In this document: in pieces, positions 42,494-53,732 of the stretch | Layout of the letters: every line of letters begins with the position of its first letter | How positions within the stretch are numbered: position 1 is the stretch's first letter | Source: Platanthera guangdongensis | Lineage: Eukaryota > Streptophyta > Magnoliopsida > Asparagales > Orchidaceae | NCBI GenBank assembly: GCA_039583875.1 | Contig: CM077160.1 | Location: 117,229,895 to 117,293,894, forward strand | Reading direction: 5' to 3' | Length of the DNA stretch: 64,000 nucleotides | Made by a program: the position numbers and the translations under genes | The notes under the pieces: model-generated | Database searches by the model: none | Seen by the model: the letters and a program-made list of their open reading frames with translations, nothing else | Told to the model about the DNA's origin: nothing

Positions 42494-42565
42494 TGTAACG
42501 CCCCTTACGTCATTATGACATCAACAAGAGGATTAAATAATTGCCAGACAATCAGGGGCGTTACA
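42494..42565. repeat. 72-bp terminal hairpin at D LTR start
   Basis: Perfect 12-bp inverted repeat TGTAACGCCCCT / AGGGGCGTTACA enclosing 48 bases. It could alternatively be a tiny solitary inverted-repeat element. Confidence 0.85.
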
Positions 42566-43330
42566 GCTTCACATGCCGAAGAAGAAACTTTGTTACCCTT
42601 GACGCGTGTTTTGACGGCGGTGTCGGGAGAGGAGCTCCTCGCCGATCTACCTCTAGGCGGTGACGGGAGAATAAATCCTGGCCGGCCTTGCTCCAGGCAG
42701 TTGCGACTGTGAAGGAAGGCTAGGGCTCGGCCTTGCTGCAGGCGGCGACGGGGAATGAGAGCTAAGCTTGTCCTTCCCCTGCTCTAGGCAGCGGGAAGAA
42801 GGAGAGTTAGGGTCGGATTTGCTCTGCTCCAGGCTGCGGGAAGAAGGAGAACTAGGGTCGGACCTGCTCTGCTCCAGGCGGCGGGAAGAAGGAGAGCTAG
42901 GGCTCGACCTTGCTCTGCTCCAGGTGGCGGGAAGACATCCCGATCCTCCTCCATTTCTCTCTTTCTTTTTCCTTTTACTCTTCGTCTTGTTGTACCCGAG
43001 CCCCTCCTCCATTTCTTTCTTTCTTTTTCCTTTTCTCTGTTCTTCCTCATGTACCGAGCCCCCTTCCCCATTTCTCTCTTTCTTTTTCCTTTTTTCTATT
43101 CCTCCTCCTGTATCGAGCCCCCTTCCCCATTTCTCTCTTTCTTTTTCCCTTTTTTTGTTCTTCCTCCTGTATCGAGCCCCCCCTCTCTTTATTTTTCTCC
43201 TGCTTTTTTCTCTTCCTTGCTGTGTTGTATGCCTGTACCTGAGCCCCCTCCCACTTCTTTCTTTTTTCTTTTCCCTGCCTTGTTGTGTTGTACCCGAGCC
43301 CCCTCCCACTTCTTTCTAATCCACTTAAAG
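42566..43330. repeat. Two minisatellites: CTGCTCCAGG-type and pyrimidine-rich type
   Basis: 42776-42925 holds about three ~45-bp units with TGCTCTGCTCCAGGC and GGGAAGAAGGAGA. 42950-43320 holds ~55-60-bp units with CGAGCCCC, CATTTCTCTCTTTCTTTTTC and TTCCTCCT. The strand bias (nearly pure pyrimidine on +) makes long open frames on both strands, which I do not regard as genes. Confidence 0.8.
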
Positions 43331-43379
43331 CTTGTTCAAATAATACCTCCATGCGCATGCACGAGTGCTCGAACGTGCT

Positions 43380-43560
43380 CGAATGGGGCTGTACCAAATC
43401 ATCGCTCATAGCATATCCCGAACCCGCTACCTGGGGAGGATCCCACTCGGCCGGATACGGGGTTATACACAATCTCCGCTTTTTTCGAGGTTGGCACAAG
43501 CTCGGAAAGAAATGTCCAACCCCAAGTATCTGGCGAGTGGGAGCCGACCCGAAAAAAAAG
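43380..43560 (-). mobile_element. Decayed Tat-type LTR/3' end fragment related to T
   Basis: On the minus strand, 43530-43430 reads GTTGGACATTTCTTTCCGAG, then AAAAAGCGGAGATTG, then TGTATAACCCCGTATCC. T at 39504-39585 has the same order: GTTGGATGTTTCTTTCCGAG, AGAAAGAGCGGGGATTG, TGTACAACCCGTATTCG. The PPT-LTR junction of a diverged relative is therefore present in the opposite orientation. Its limits are not clear. Confidence 0.65.
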
Positions 43561-44258
43561 TTTGAGAAATCTAACTTTAGCATTCTGAACATATATAGCA
43601 GTTCTCATAATGTAGCAGGACAGAAAAAATCTATTTTTGCACAAATTACCAAGGGACTTGCTCCTAATCCCATAATAGATGTAAATAAAATATTGTATTT
43701 GTTCTGCGGCTTGTGCAAACAGATCACTATTAACAACAAGTTTCGTCTTGGTAATTTCTTTTTCAATTTTTAGTTGTCGCCCTATTCTCATCTAATCTGA
43801 TGGTGATGAAGTTCATGATTATCCGACTCTTGAACTGATGGCTTTCATGTCACACGTTGCACCTTGTTTATTTCTTCTGAATCTGGCTTTATTGATTTTA
43901 GTAAATTTATTTTCTGTCATGCTTATGTCTTAAATGTGTAAAAATATGTCATCTTTCTTGTGATGAAATTATAGATTTAATCTTAGCACACCTTCCCACC
44001 CAGACTAAATTTCTGGGTTGTGAATGTGAATTTTTCAAGTTCTGATGTTAAATCTCATTTAAAATCTCATCTTATTCCAGTAATATTCAATACTGTCCTC
44101 TATTTTCTATGATCTTATCAATAAATCTTGTTCTATTTATCTCAACCTTAACATTTAATATGAAAGCAATCGATCCCCACAAAGATCAATAGTCCATAGA
44201 TAGGAAAAGTCGTAAGACTATTGAGGTAGCTTCTTCGTGCCCATTCCCACTCTCATGA
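43561..44258. other. AT-rich sequence, unassigned
   Basis: About 700 bases between the Tat fragment and element C. No frame longer than chance, no recognised motif; possibly further remains of the Tat fragment or ancestral intergenic DNA. Confidence 0.6.
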
Positions 44259-45816
44259 TGTTGGGTACATTAGAAAATATGTACCAGATTTGAAGAAGCC
44301 TCACCCTACTCAATGATATACATCAAAGTGTATTTAATGTGCTTTGAGTTTATATGTGCAGGTTAAGTAATTGCAGGAAATGCAGAAAAGTTTCTAAGTC
44401 CATGTGTCGACACCTAAAGGAGTTGTCAGCAAGTATCAACAACAAAAGAAGATGTGTCGACACAAAGGAGATGTGTCGACACACAACAGAATTTGACTAA
44501 GTTTTAAAGAAGAAGTACTTGTGTCGACACACAGAATTAGTGTCGACACATTCAACAGAAGGCTTGTGTCGACACACATAATCAGTGTCGACACATTCTG
44601 AAGAAGCAGTGTCGAGAAGCTGTTACAACAACACAAGGAGTTGTGTCGACACCATCAAGGCTAGTGTTGACACTTAGTCCACTTGTGTCGACACTTGGTC
44701 TATTTGTGTCGACACATAATGAAGATCAGTCTCGACACTTTCAGACAGAGACAGTATTTTCAAGAAGTGACTGGATGACTTGACAGCTGCCATTTCAACC
44801 GGTCAACTGCAACTGTTAGAGCTGTCAGAAGTTCGTTAGAAACCGGATCAGCCGGTTACCTTGGAGGAAGACTATATAAAGGCCTTTCTCCTTCAACAGA
44901 AGATAGAGAACACAATTAAAGAATTAATCAGAAGATTAAGAAGATCAATACAGATCCAGAGAAAACTGTAAATCAGTATTTTGAAGAAACTTCAGATTTA
45001 CTTGGAGAGAGAGAACTCCGGTAATTGAAGTCAAGAAAGAGACTTGTTAATCAAATCTCTTAAGAAGCAGATTCTAAACCAGACTGCAAAGTAGGATCCA
45101 GATTTAATTCTCCATCCTAAGAAGGAAGTTGCCAGACGGTCTACTTCAAGAAGATCAACTTTACTGAGTTCAGACTCCAGAAGCCTTGAAGAAAGCAAAG
45201 ACAACGTTGATGTCAGGAATCAGTGCTATCAAGAACTTATCAAGAAGATTGCCCTCTTCATTCTCTCAAACTGAGTGGTGATCTGAAAACTTTTTATTAT
45301 CTTTTTGTAGGATCCTAAGGGATCTGAGTTGTAAGCCTAAATCTATAAAGGCTAAGGTAGGGATTTTGAGCCTGAGTGTAGGAGAATCAATTCTCTGAGT
45401 GTAGGCCTTGTTGAAGGCTGAGGTAGGGCTGTTTAGCATGAGTGTAGGTCTTGTTGAAGACTGTGTGGTAGGGCTTTGTGCCTGAGTTGTAGGAGTGGGG
45501 ACACTCTGAGTTGTAGGAACCTGTTTGGGGTTCTGAGCTGTAAGATCTGAGGATCTGAGGAGAAGTGCTGAAGTTAGGCCGAATCTAGTACACTACTAGA
45601 TAGGCGAAGGGGGAAAGTGGATGTACCCAGACCTTGGGGAACCACTATAAACACTGTGTGCACTCTGTGTATGTTTGTTTCTGTGGTTGCTGTGTTGTGA
45701 TAGTTGTAGAATATTGCAAAAACATGTTTAATTATACAGCGTTTCTGCCTTAAAATTAAAAAGGAAAAGTACACATATTCATCCCCCCTCTAGGTGGTTA
45801 GGCACTATTTATTTCA
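44259..45816 (+). repeat. C 5' LTR
   Basis: TGTTGGGTACATT...TATTTATTTCA. It aligns with B's LTR at its ends and in the CCGGTTACC-TATA region. About ten TGTCGACAC palindromes at 44403-44740, TATATAAA at 44873-44880, and GAGTGTAGG/TAGGGCT tandem words near 45360-45480. Confidence 0.9.
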
Positions 45817-45818
45817 AG

Positions 45819-45830
45819 TGGTATCAAAGC
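45819..45830 (+). other. C primer-binding site
   Basis: TGGTATCAAAGC, one G-to-A difference from the B site. Confidence 0.85.
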
Positions 45831-45906
45831 GAGGTTACTCAAAAAGGGACTTGACAGTCTAAGTAAGATCCTGTAGGCAGATTCATAACAAAAAAGAATC
45901 AAGAAA

Positions 45907-47945
45907 ATGAGTTCTAGTGAGAATCATAAAGAGTTGGGGTCCATGAAATTGCCAATATGTAGAAAAGAGATATTTGGCATATGGAAAGAGAGGGTTAGAC
46001 TCTTTATGGAAGCTTCTGACCCAAGGATATATATTACAGTTAAAGAAGGCTCATATGTGCCAATGAAGATATCCATTCTGAATGCAAATCAGAAAACTCC
46101 CAAGGACTTCTCTAAAATGACTAAAGATGAAATCATTCTGGCCACTATGGACAAGAGAGCCCAGAATATAATTGTTAGTGCCATTGATGATGCAACATTT
46201 CAGAACTTAATTCATTGTAAAACCTCTAAAGAAATATGAGACACATTAATAGTTTATATGGAGGGATCAGAAGAAGTAAGACAAGATAGGAAGTCCTTGT
46301 TAAAGCAGGAATATGAAAGCTTCAGACAAGGAAAGTCTGATAGCATTACAGAATGTTACAAGAAGTTCTATAGGATTGTTAATGAGTTGATATCCTATGG
46401 AAGAGATTTCAGCAACTATGAGCTGAATGACAAGTTCTTAAGATCTCTAACTAAGGACTGAGACACCAAGATTTGTGCCATTAGGGAAGTGGTCAAACTA
46501 GCTGATATACCTCCTCCAACTTTGTTTGGAAAACTGCTATCTTATGAGATACAGTTAATGGATAGAAAGGAGAAAGAGAAGAATACTAGAGTGGAGCATA
46601 AGGAAAAGACTGTGGCCTTCAAGACTGAAGCCACTAGGAAGTATAGAAGCAAGTCTCCATCTCCACCTCTAATAATTGCTGAGGCTATGCCAAATAATTC
46701 AGATAGTAAGAATTCAGATAGTAGTGAAAGTGATGAAGACTTTGCTGCTTTTACTAGGCATTTTCAAAAATTTCTGAAGAAGAAGCAGTGGAGGTCTAAG
46801 CCTTCCACTTCTCAGCCAAAAGATGACTACTATCAGAAGAGAAAGTCATCCAGGAATGACAGAAGAAGGTCCAATCCAAGCAAAGCTACATCCTCAAAGA
46901 TTGTGTACTATTGCTGCAATAGACAGGGACATGTAGTGGCTGACTGTCATGAAAAGAGGAAGGAGTCAGCTGACAAAAAGAAGACTCAGGTTAAGAGCAA
47001 AAAGGAAAGGTCCTTTGTTGCTAAGAAAGACAAGAGTCTGACAGATCAGTCATCTTCAGAAATAGAATCAGAAGTTGAAGCTTACATTGGATTATTTATT
47101 GAAGAGGAAGAAGATGAGTTCATGCAGCTAATGAACTCAATTTATGAGCATGAGGACCATCAGTGCAAGGGACTGATGACTTTATCTGAAGGAGAAAAGA
47201 ACCAGGATCAGCTTGGACCAAGTAAGGTACAAAGTTGTTCTTCTAGTTCAATTTATAGTACTGAGTCAGAATCAGATACATCTGCATCAAGTGATATGGG
47301 TGGGTCTGAATCTGAAGGAGATATTCATCAGTTAATTGATGAATATAGGGACTTGTTGCAGGCCTTGAAGAAAATCAAAACCTTGGCCAAAACTCAGGCA
47401 AAGGAGATTGCTAGTCTTAAATTGGTTGCTGCTGATTCAGACAAGTTGTTAGATCAGAAACTGAATGAGATTGCCAGATTAAAAAAATAACTGTTATTCA
47501 AATGGGCACAATCACATTCAAGAATGATCAGATTAGGAATCTGGAGGTTAGACTTCAGAAGGAGAAAGATATTGTGGCTAGCTTTTCTAAACCTAAATCT
47601 GTTTTACCCTTGATAGATGAGTTTGTACCTCAAAAGGGTAAGACTGGATTGGGGTTTAAAAAACCTGCCTGGACTGCTAGGTCCAAATCTAAGGGCAAAG
47701 CCCCAGCACAAAACATAAAGCCTGCTGTAGATACTTCAGCCAGGGTAGTACCTAAACAAAGGTACAACAGGTTTGAGTGCTAGTGTTGTGGCAAGATAGG
47801 ACACTTTGCTTTAGATTGTTGGCACAATTCAAGTGTCAAGGAGAGTAGCAAACTGCCTGCTATAAAAGCTACAGGTAGTTTTGTTAAAAGTCAGACTAAC
47901 CTGCACCAAGGACCCAAGAATTATTTGGGTTCTAAGGTTAAGTAA
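45907..47945 (+). pseudogene. C gag
   Basis: Homologous to B gag along its length from ATG 45907 (KLPICRKEIFGIWKERVRLF). TGA at 46237-46239, TGA at 46459-46461 and TAG near 47781-47783 replace Trp codons. A one-base shift in a run of A near 47485 moves the frame. Knuckles: YCCNRQGHVVADC near 46911 (first Cys read Tyr) and CGKIGHFALDC after the last nonsense codon. It ends at TAA 47943-47945, at the same place as the B gag stop. Confidence 0.9.
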
Positions 47946-48527
47946 TCTGTTTTGCAGGTGAGTCCAAGTGGTCATGCCCCTATATGGTACTTGGACAGTG
48001 GATGTTTCAGGAACATGACTGGAACTAGGGGGTTGCTGAAGTACTATACACCTATCAAGGATGACCCTAAAGTTACCTTTGGTGGTTCAGAAAAAGGAAT
48101 TATCAAAGGCTTTGGTAACATTTCTAGTAATCAGATTACAATTACTCAAGTGGCTTATGTAAAGGGTTTGAAACACAACCTCATTAGTATAAGTCAGCTG
48201 AGTGATTTAGGATATGACATCTCATTTGTCAAGAATGGTTGTCATATCAAAAGGTCAAGTGATCAAAAGATCATTTTGACAGGATATAGGAAGAAAAATG
48301 TTTATTATCTTGACTTTGTATGTGAGAACAATGTTTCTCCTATTTGTCTTGTAGCTGATGAGAGAGTCTCTCATTGTGTCAAATGGCACAAGAGGCTAGC
48401 CCATCTAAATTACAAGACTATTGGCCAACTATTTAGCAAAGAGTTAGTGAGGAATGGTCCTCAAGTTAAGTGTATAAAGGATGAGATATGCTCAGCTTGT
48501 CAAAAAGGCAAGCAGACCAAATCCACT
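47946..48527 (+). pseudogene. C pol, N-terminal part (protease and pre-integrase)
   Basis: In the frame of the gag tail. Protease WYLDSGCFRNMTG (Arg-His of the B site reads Arg-Asn) and the GAG-pre-integrase zinc region HKRLAH...[10 protein letters not shown] is inserted directly after, in the first codons of the integrase core region. As in B, no ATG lies before the protease. Confidence 0.9.
48523..48527. repeat. Target-site duplication of E, left copy (CCACT)
   Basis: CCACT before the E LTR; the right copy at 60671-60675 reads CCACC. B has CCACC at the same pol position, so the left copy carries one C-to-T change. Confidence 0.85.
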
Positions 48528-50137
48528 TGAAAATGCAAGTTAGATCTGATAGACTCTAGAGGGGGGGGGGGGGTGAATAGAGTATGGTGCTTGCTAAAAA
48601 CTTTTTACAACTGTTGTTGTATTCCTAAGTAAACAGGGAAGCAAATAACATAAAGTAAATCTAAACACAGAACAATCACAGATCAATCACAAGGCAATCA
48701 TAAAGCACAGCCAGAAATAAAAGAAAGACAAGCAAACAGAAGACACAAGGAGCTATAGTGGTTCCCCAACCAATCTGGGTACATCCACTCTTCTACCACC
48801 CTAGGTAGGAATCCACTGCAGGATGAGTTGATCAGGTGTCCCGGGCACCAATGAGCTTTTGATAAGGTGCTCAAAAACTAAATCAGATTTTTTGATCAGG
48901 TGTCTTGCCACCACTGAGTTTTGATAAGGTTTCAGAAACCAATCACAAACTTTTGAAGGGAGTTTGAAAAACCCTTTACAGTAGAGAGAGAGAGGGAGAG
49001 AGGGATGAGATGATCTTCTCTGTCAACAGTCAAAGAGAAGATAGTGGATGTTGTCAAAGCTCCCCCTGAGATCTTGAGTTGTTCAGGAAGTGAAGCTTTG
49101 CAGTAGGGTGATAGGCCTTCAGATGAATTGATCTCCAACAAAAGATGATTTCAGCAACAGCTGAAATGTGAGGTGTCTGGAGTCTTGACTGATGATGGCC
49201 TTTGAACACTTGAATCAAGAGAGATCTGAAAATTTTAGTTAGTTGATCTCCTTTTGTGATGTGTGTTCTTGTATGAATTTTTGAGACTGAGAATGTCTGC
49301 AACTCTCCTTCTTTCTCTTGTGTAATTGTTGTTGTAAGAGCTGTAATTCTTATTATTGCAGAGAATTATTGTTGCAGAGAATTGTTGTTGCAGAAGTTGT
49401 GTGTCTGACTCTAAGAAGAGAATGAAAAAAAACTGATCTTTTATTCCTTTGATCTGAATAGAAATGATCCTCTGTCCACGATAGTCGTTAGCCTGTCATA
49501 AATGACTTCCTTAACTGCATTTGTATTCTGAAGGAAAGTCCAATAAAACATTCCTTGAAAATTCCTTGAAACTTGCTCCAGATTAATTAAAAACGGCTAC
49601 AAGATCTCTGACATAAATGTTGAGAATAATTCCACAACTGTCTGAATTTGAATCTTGAAAAACATCTAACTCTTCAGAAAAACATCGAACTGAGCTCCAC
49701 TATCGTTGAACTGAGCTCAGAGACTGAACTTAGATAGAAACAGAGATCGTCGATCTGTGCTCAACTATCGTCGAACTGGGCTCAGAGATAGAGAATCAAA
49801 CTGGAGTCAAGAACGTCGATCTGAGCTCGAAGATCGTCGAATGGAGTTCGACCACTCGTTGAAGTTGAGCTCAGAGATCGTCGAATGGAGTTCGACGATT
49901 CATCGAAGTGAGCTCACTGATCGTCGAATGGAGTTCGACGATTCGTCGTACTGAGCTCGTCGAAATGACTTAGTCTCCTGAACTCAAAAAACCTGGTCTT
50001 GAGGGCAGCTTCCAATCCTAACTACTAACCCTTAGAATCAATTCTAATTGACCTTTAGATCTATACAATGAGGTCAAGACAGGTTTCCTAAGAGATATAG
50101 TGATCATTGCCCAAATCAGTAATAGGGTGTTCCAACA
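48528..50137 (-). repeat. E 3' LTR
   Basis: 1610 bp. On the minus strand it starts TGTTGGAACACCC and ends GCATTTTCA. It has a TCGTCGAA...TTCGACGA palindrome cluster at 49745-49965 and a GAGA run at 48982-49003. A run of 12 G sits at 48562-48573. Confidence 0.95.
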
Positions 50138-50500
50138 ATCTCCCCATATTTGGGTTAGGATTACTATTTACAGACATTGAAAAAATAAAAGCATACAAAG
50201 CAGAGATGCAACAAACAAACATTGCAGAATCACAGACATTATCTCAGATAGTTCAGAAAACAAAACATAATGTCACCTTACAGAGTCATTCTTTTTCCTT
50301 GCTCTTTATAAGTATTATTTCTCTGTTGGGATTGAGAGCTTCCTTCTTAGATCTTCTATCATCAGCTGCGCCTAGAGAGGTCTGTTGCTTTGGTCTGGGC
50401 ACTACAGCTTCTGGATGCAGCTTCATGTAGCTTTCTGAATCAAAAAATTTACTGGATGAATATCTTTCAAGTTCCTTCTTTCTTTGATCTGATAAGGTAG
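50138..50500 (-). other. E 3' untranslated region and polypurine tract
   Basis: No gene. The minus strand ends CCAAATATGGGGAGAT (50153-50138), the polypurine tract next to the 3' LTR. Confidence 0.8.
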
Positions 50501-53242
50501 TTATATTGGATTATCTTTTCCTTGTTCTCTAGCTTTCTTGATCTGATCTAAAGCAGCCAATTCTTTCATCCTAGCTGTCTCTGAGATGGGATTATTTTCT
50601 GGATCCTCAAATGGAACGGGAGGTTCATATCTATTTGAAGGATTATCTGGAGGAGCTCTGGAAGAGACTAGTTCTTTGAGCTTATAAGGAAAGGGACTAG
50701 AAGTAGTATCAGATGGACCTTGTCCTTCCCTTGAATATGGATGTTACCTGGAATACCCTTTAGAATAAGCTTGAAATTCTCTTTGATTTCCTCTGTAATT
50801 TCCTCTTCTTGACTGGTAGCCTCTAGATTGACTTCCTCTATATTGGGATCTTTCTTGAGGTTGATAAGAGGTTTGGCTTCTGGCAGAAGGTTGAGATGCA
50901 GAACTTCCACTTGCACCTGCATCAGGTGAAGGAGGAGGAGGAGGATTGAACTGGGATGATCCTTTATCATATTTTCTCTTCTTCTTCATAGCCTTTAGTT
51001 GATTTTTGGAGTATTGCATCCAATGTTCTGTGATAGGGCAATTATGCAGTATATGGTATGGAATGTCATTTGTGTCTTTCACTTTTGCTGGGGGAACTCT
51101 CTTCATTGCTTTGCTTCTGGCCTTTCTTTTCCTTGCAATTGTAGCAGAGGAATCATCTGAGTCAGTCCTGAACTGATCACTGTCTGAGCTTGGAGGATTA
51201 TCATACACTGCATCAATCTTTTTGAGATAATCTATCTGTTGTTGAGATTGAGCAGAAATAACAGCAGAGACAGCAACAGTAGCAGCAATAACAGCAGGAA
51301 GAGGGGTGGAAGCAATACTGGCAGAAGAGATTACATCAGCAGATTCAGATACAAAACCTTCAAAAACAACACTTTTAGAACCAGAAGGTACAGTAGCAGT
51401 AATATCAGATGAAACTGGAAAAGCAACTGCAGAAGGAGTGACAGCAGCAGTAACAGCAGGCTCAAGATCAAATGCCTCTGTCATATGCATATCTTCAGAT
51501 ACTAAAACAGTAGTAACATAACTAACAGAGATATCATCATTAGCAGTAGGAGCAGCAACATTATATAGGGAATTTACAAATGAATTTATTAAACTGGTGT
51601 CACAACTTGAAATAGACACAATGGACTTAGAGAGATCTTCAGATTGCTGGACTGCAGTGTGCTGGACTGGAAGACAGTTGAAATAAGCAGAATCAAAAAC
51701 TGATAACAGTGACCTGAGGTCCACTATGATAACTGCAACTGGAGGTATTGGAGCTTGAGCTTGGACTGAAGTAACAGCAGCAGCAGGCAATCTTTCAACT
51801 TCATGAGGCATCTCCCCCTGCCTAGATTCAGTGATAACTGGATCAAGGCACCCATAAGAAGGAATTGCATGAGAAGAAAGAATGGAAGAAAGCCTGACAG
51901 ACAGTTCTTGAACTGTTTTTAGCAGTGGAGCCAAAGAGGTCTCCATCAAGAGTGATAGCCTTGAAGCTATCAGCTCATAGAGCCTGTCTGCAAGAGCTGG
52001 AAGATCTACATGCTCAAGATGGTCTTGAGTAGAGGTAGTAGTTGAAGGTGGAGCAACAGGAGATGTTGGTGGAGAACTTATGGATGGTGGAAATGAAGGT
52101 TGAGAGATGGGAATGGTGGAAATGGAAGATAATGGAATGGAAATAGATGGTTTGAAGGATGGTTGTGCAATGATATCTTGAAGTAGTTGTTGGTATGAGG
52201 TGGATGAAGATGGTGGCTCAGTAGGGGATGATGGAGAATCATCCATATAGGAATCATCTATAAGATTGAAAGATGGAATGTGAGAGGATGAATCAATATC
52301 TAGGTGTGGGTATTGATGTAGAGGATAGAAGAGTTCTTCTGTGAGTGGTGGAGTTGGAGATGGGGTGGAGATTATGATGGTGGATGTGACTGTTTTAGAT
52401 GAACCAAGAAGTGGAGGAGGAGGAGAAGCAGGCAAGTCTTCTGCAGGGGCAGAAACTTGACGGGAAGAGACTGAGACAGTCCTTGTGCCTGAAGTAGAAA
52501 TGACAGAAGGCCTGCTGGGCTTCACAATTTGTCTGTCCCATTTTCCAAATAGGGCACAGGTGAGCCTCTTGGAGGCATTGATGTGCATCTCATTTGAAAC
52601 AAGCAGTGCAGGGCATCTGTTCTGAAGAAACAGCCCTAATATCCTTCCAAAATTAACAAAATTCTTGTTAATCTTTTTCTTAATCAAATCAAAGAAAATT
52701 TCTCCCTAGTTCAGTTATTTCTTGTCCACTAGGGCACCCATCAAGCAGAGCTGATACCTGGATATGGTATCATGGGCCGAGTGTTTGGCCAGCAATACTT
52801 TGCCAACAACATCAGCTAGAATTTTGTACTCAACAGACAGATTTTTCTTAAGCAATTTGCTAGGGTTTGCTTCTGAGTGTCCCATCCTTTCAAGCATATT
52901 AGAAAACTCATCTCCAGAAAGTTCAGCAGAGTCTTCTCCAGATTTCAATTCAAAAACCTCTGTCAAGGCAGCAGGTGTTAGGGATACCTGGGTTCCTGAG
53001 ATTGTTCCAACCACTGTATTCTGATCCTGATTGTGGGCAGTATACACCCATTCCTTGATCTCATATGCAGCTAATTTGATCATGGTAGTCATTATGGTAA
53101 CTAGCTTTTGTTCCTTGAACAGTTCCAGAATATCTTTGAAAATTTGATCGTTGTTATTGAAAGAGTCCATGTCGATATCAAAACCTGCATCAAATTTCAT
53201 TGCGGCCAGGATTGTAACTGAGACGACCATTGATTCCTGCAA
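50501..53242 (-). pseudogene. E accessory ORF
   Basis: ATG 53242, 913 codons to TAA 50503-50501, broken by TAA and TAG near 52715-52705 and TAA 50746-50744. The N-terminal ~180 residues contain LSVEYKILADVVGKVLLAKH followed by SAHDTISRYQLCLMGALV, aligning with the GKVILSKPGGHD region of B and A, then FGRILGLFL and KRLTCALFGKWDRQI. The long middle is Ser/Thr/Pro/Val-rich and probably disordered. The C-terminus is Arg/Gly/Gln/Tyr-rich (YRGSQSRGYQSRRGNYRG), a composition often associated with RNA binding. No signal peptide or membrane segment. Confidence 0.8.
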
Positions 53243-53732
53243 AAACTAACAAACAAACGACCAAGTGTAGAGAAGTTTGGAGGGAAAGAGAAAATTTGCA
53301 GAAAGTATGAAAGCACAAAGGGAGAACGACGGCTGAAAAATGAGTTTTATATTAGGGTTCGACGCAGAAAAGGAAAGATCGTTGAACTCTGTTCGACGAT
53401 CTGGGCTTCTAAAGGAAACTGAAAGGTCATCAATGGCGTTGATCTTCGTTCGACGATGTTGGAGAGCGTCGAGCTCCGTTCGACGATAGTTCAGAAAACA
53501 AAATCGTCGAGCTCCACACGACGATCGCTGACCTGAAGAGAGATAGTTTAGCACTATCTGAGAAGCGCTGAACTCTGGTCGACGATTTCGGAAGTCGTCG
53601 ATCTCCGTTCGACGATCTGGGGGAAAATCGTCGAGTACAGTTCAAAGATCAGAAACACACTATACACTAGAAAAACAAACACTTTAATTTGCCTAGTCTT
53701 TGTCATTTTTAGATTTTTGAAAATCTTGAATC
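53243..53732 (-). promoter_or_regulatory. E pol-accessory ORF spacer: palindromes and TATA box
   Basis: Clustered TCGTCGA(G/A)...TTCGACGAT words at 53380-53640, the same family as in the E LTR, followed on the minus strand by TATAAAA at 53351-53345, 103 bp before the accessory ATG. Confidence 0.7.

Larger units (their letters stand above)
1479..42565 (-). mobile_element. Element D: chromovirus-like Ty3/gypsy, truncated, outermost of the nest
   Basis: Read on the minus strand: 5' LTR (42565 to 40175, then 6099 to 5092 once T is removed), PBS, leader, gag, protease and RT, breaking off at the start of RNase H. RT sequence (FIDD box, [20 protein letters not shown]) and a gag with repeated CCHC knuckles point to a Tekay/Retand-type chromovirus or close relative. 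Everything from 6100 to 40174 is a later insertion into its LTR. No 3' LTR remains in the window, so D cannot be dated by LTR comparison. The LTR limits are inferred from TG/CA ends, position of the PBS, and repeat units that continue across T. Confidence 0.6.
40175..42565 (-). repeat. D 5' LTR, outer part
   Basis: Non-coding. Repeat units (40176-40320), a TA run (41052-41098), a duplicated AACATGAAAGTTGTAGA block (41283 and 41538), CTCGAG-rich sequence (41690-42005) and a terminal hairpin (42494-42565). The minus strand starts TGTAACGCCCC, a typical LTR beginning. Length with the inner part is ~3.4 kb, normal for Tekay/Retand-type elements. Short frames here are not credible genes. Confidence 0.5.

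Noticed and set aside
42653..43319. Long open frames on both strands (about 180-220 codons)
   Set aside because: They arise from pyrimidine/purine-biased tandem repeats; the translations are repeat motifs with no domain and both strands are open equally.
43561..44258. Host gene exon between the Tat fragment and C
   Set aside because: AT-rich with stops in all frames and no motif I can recognise.
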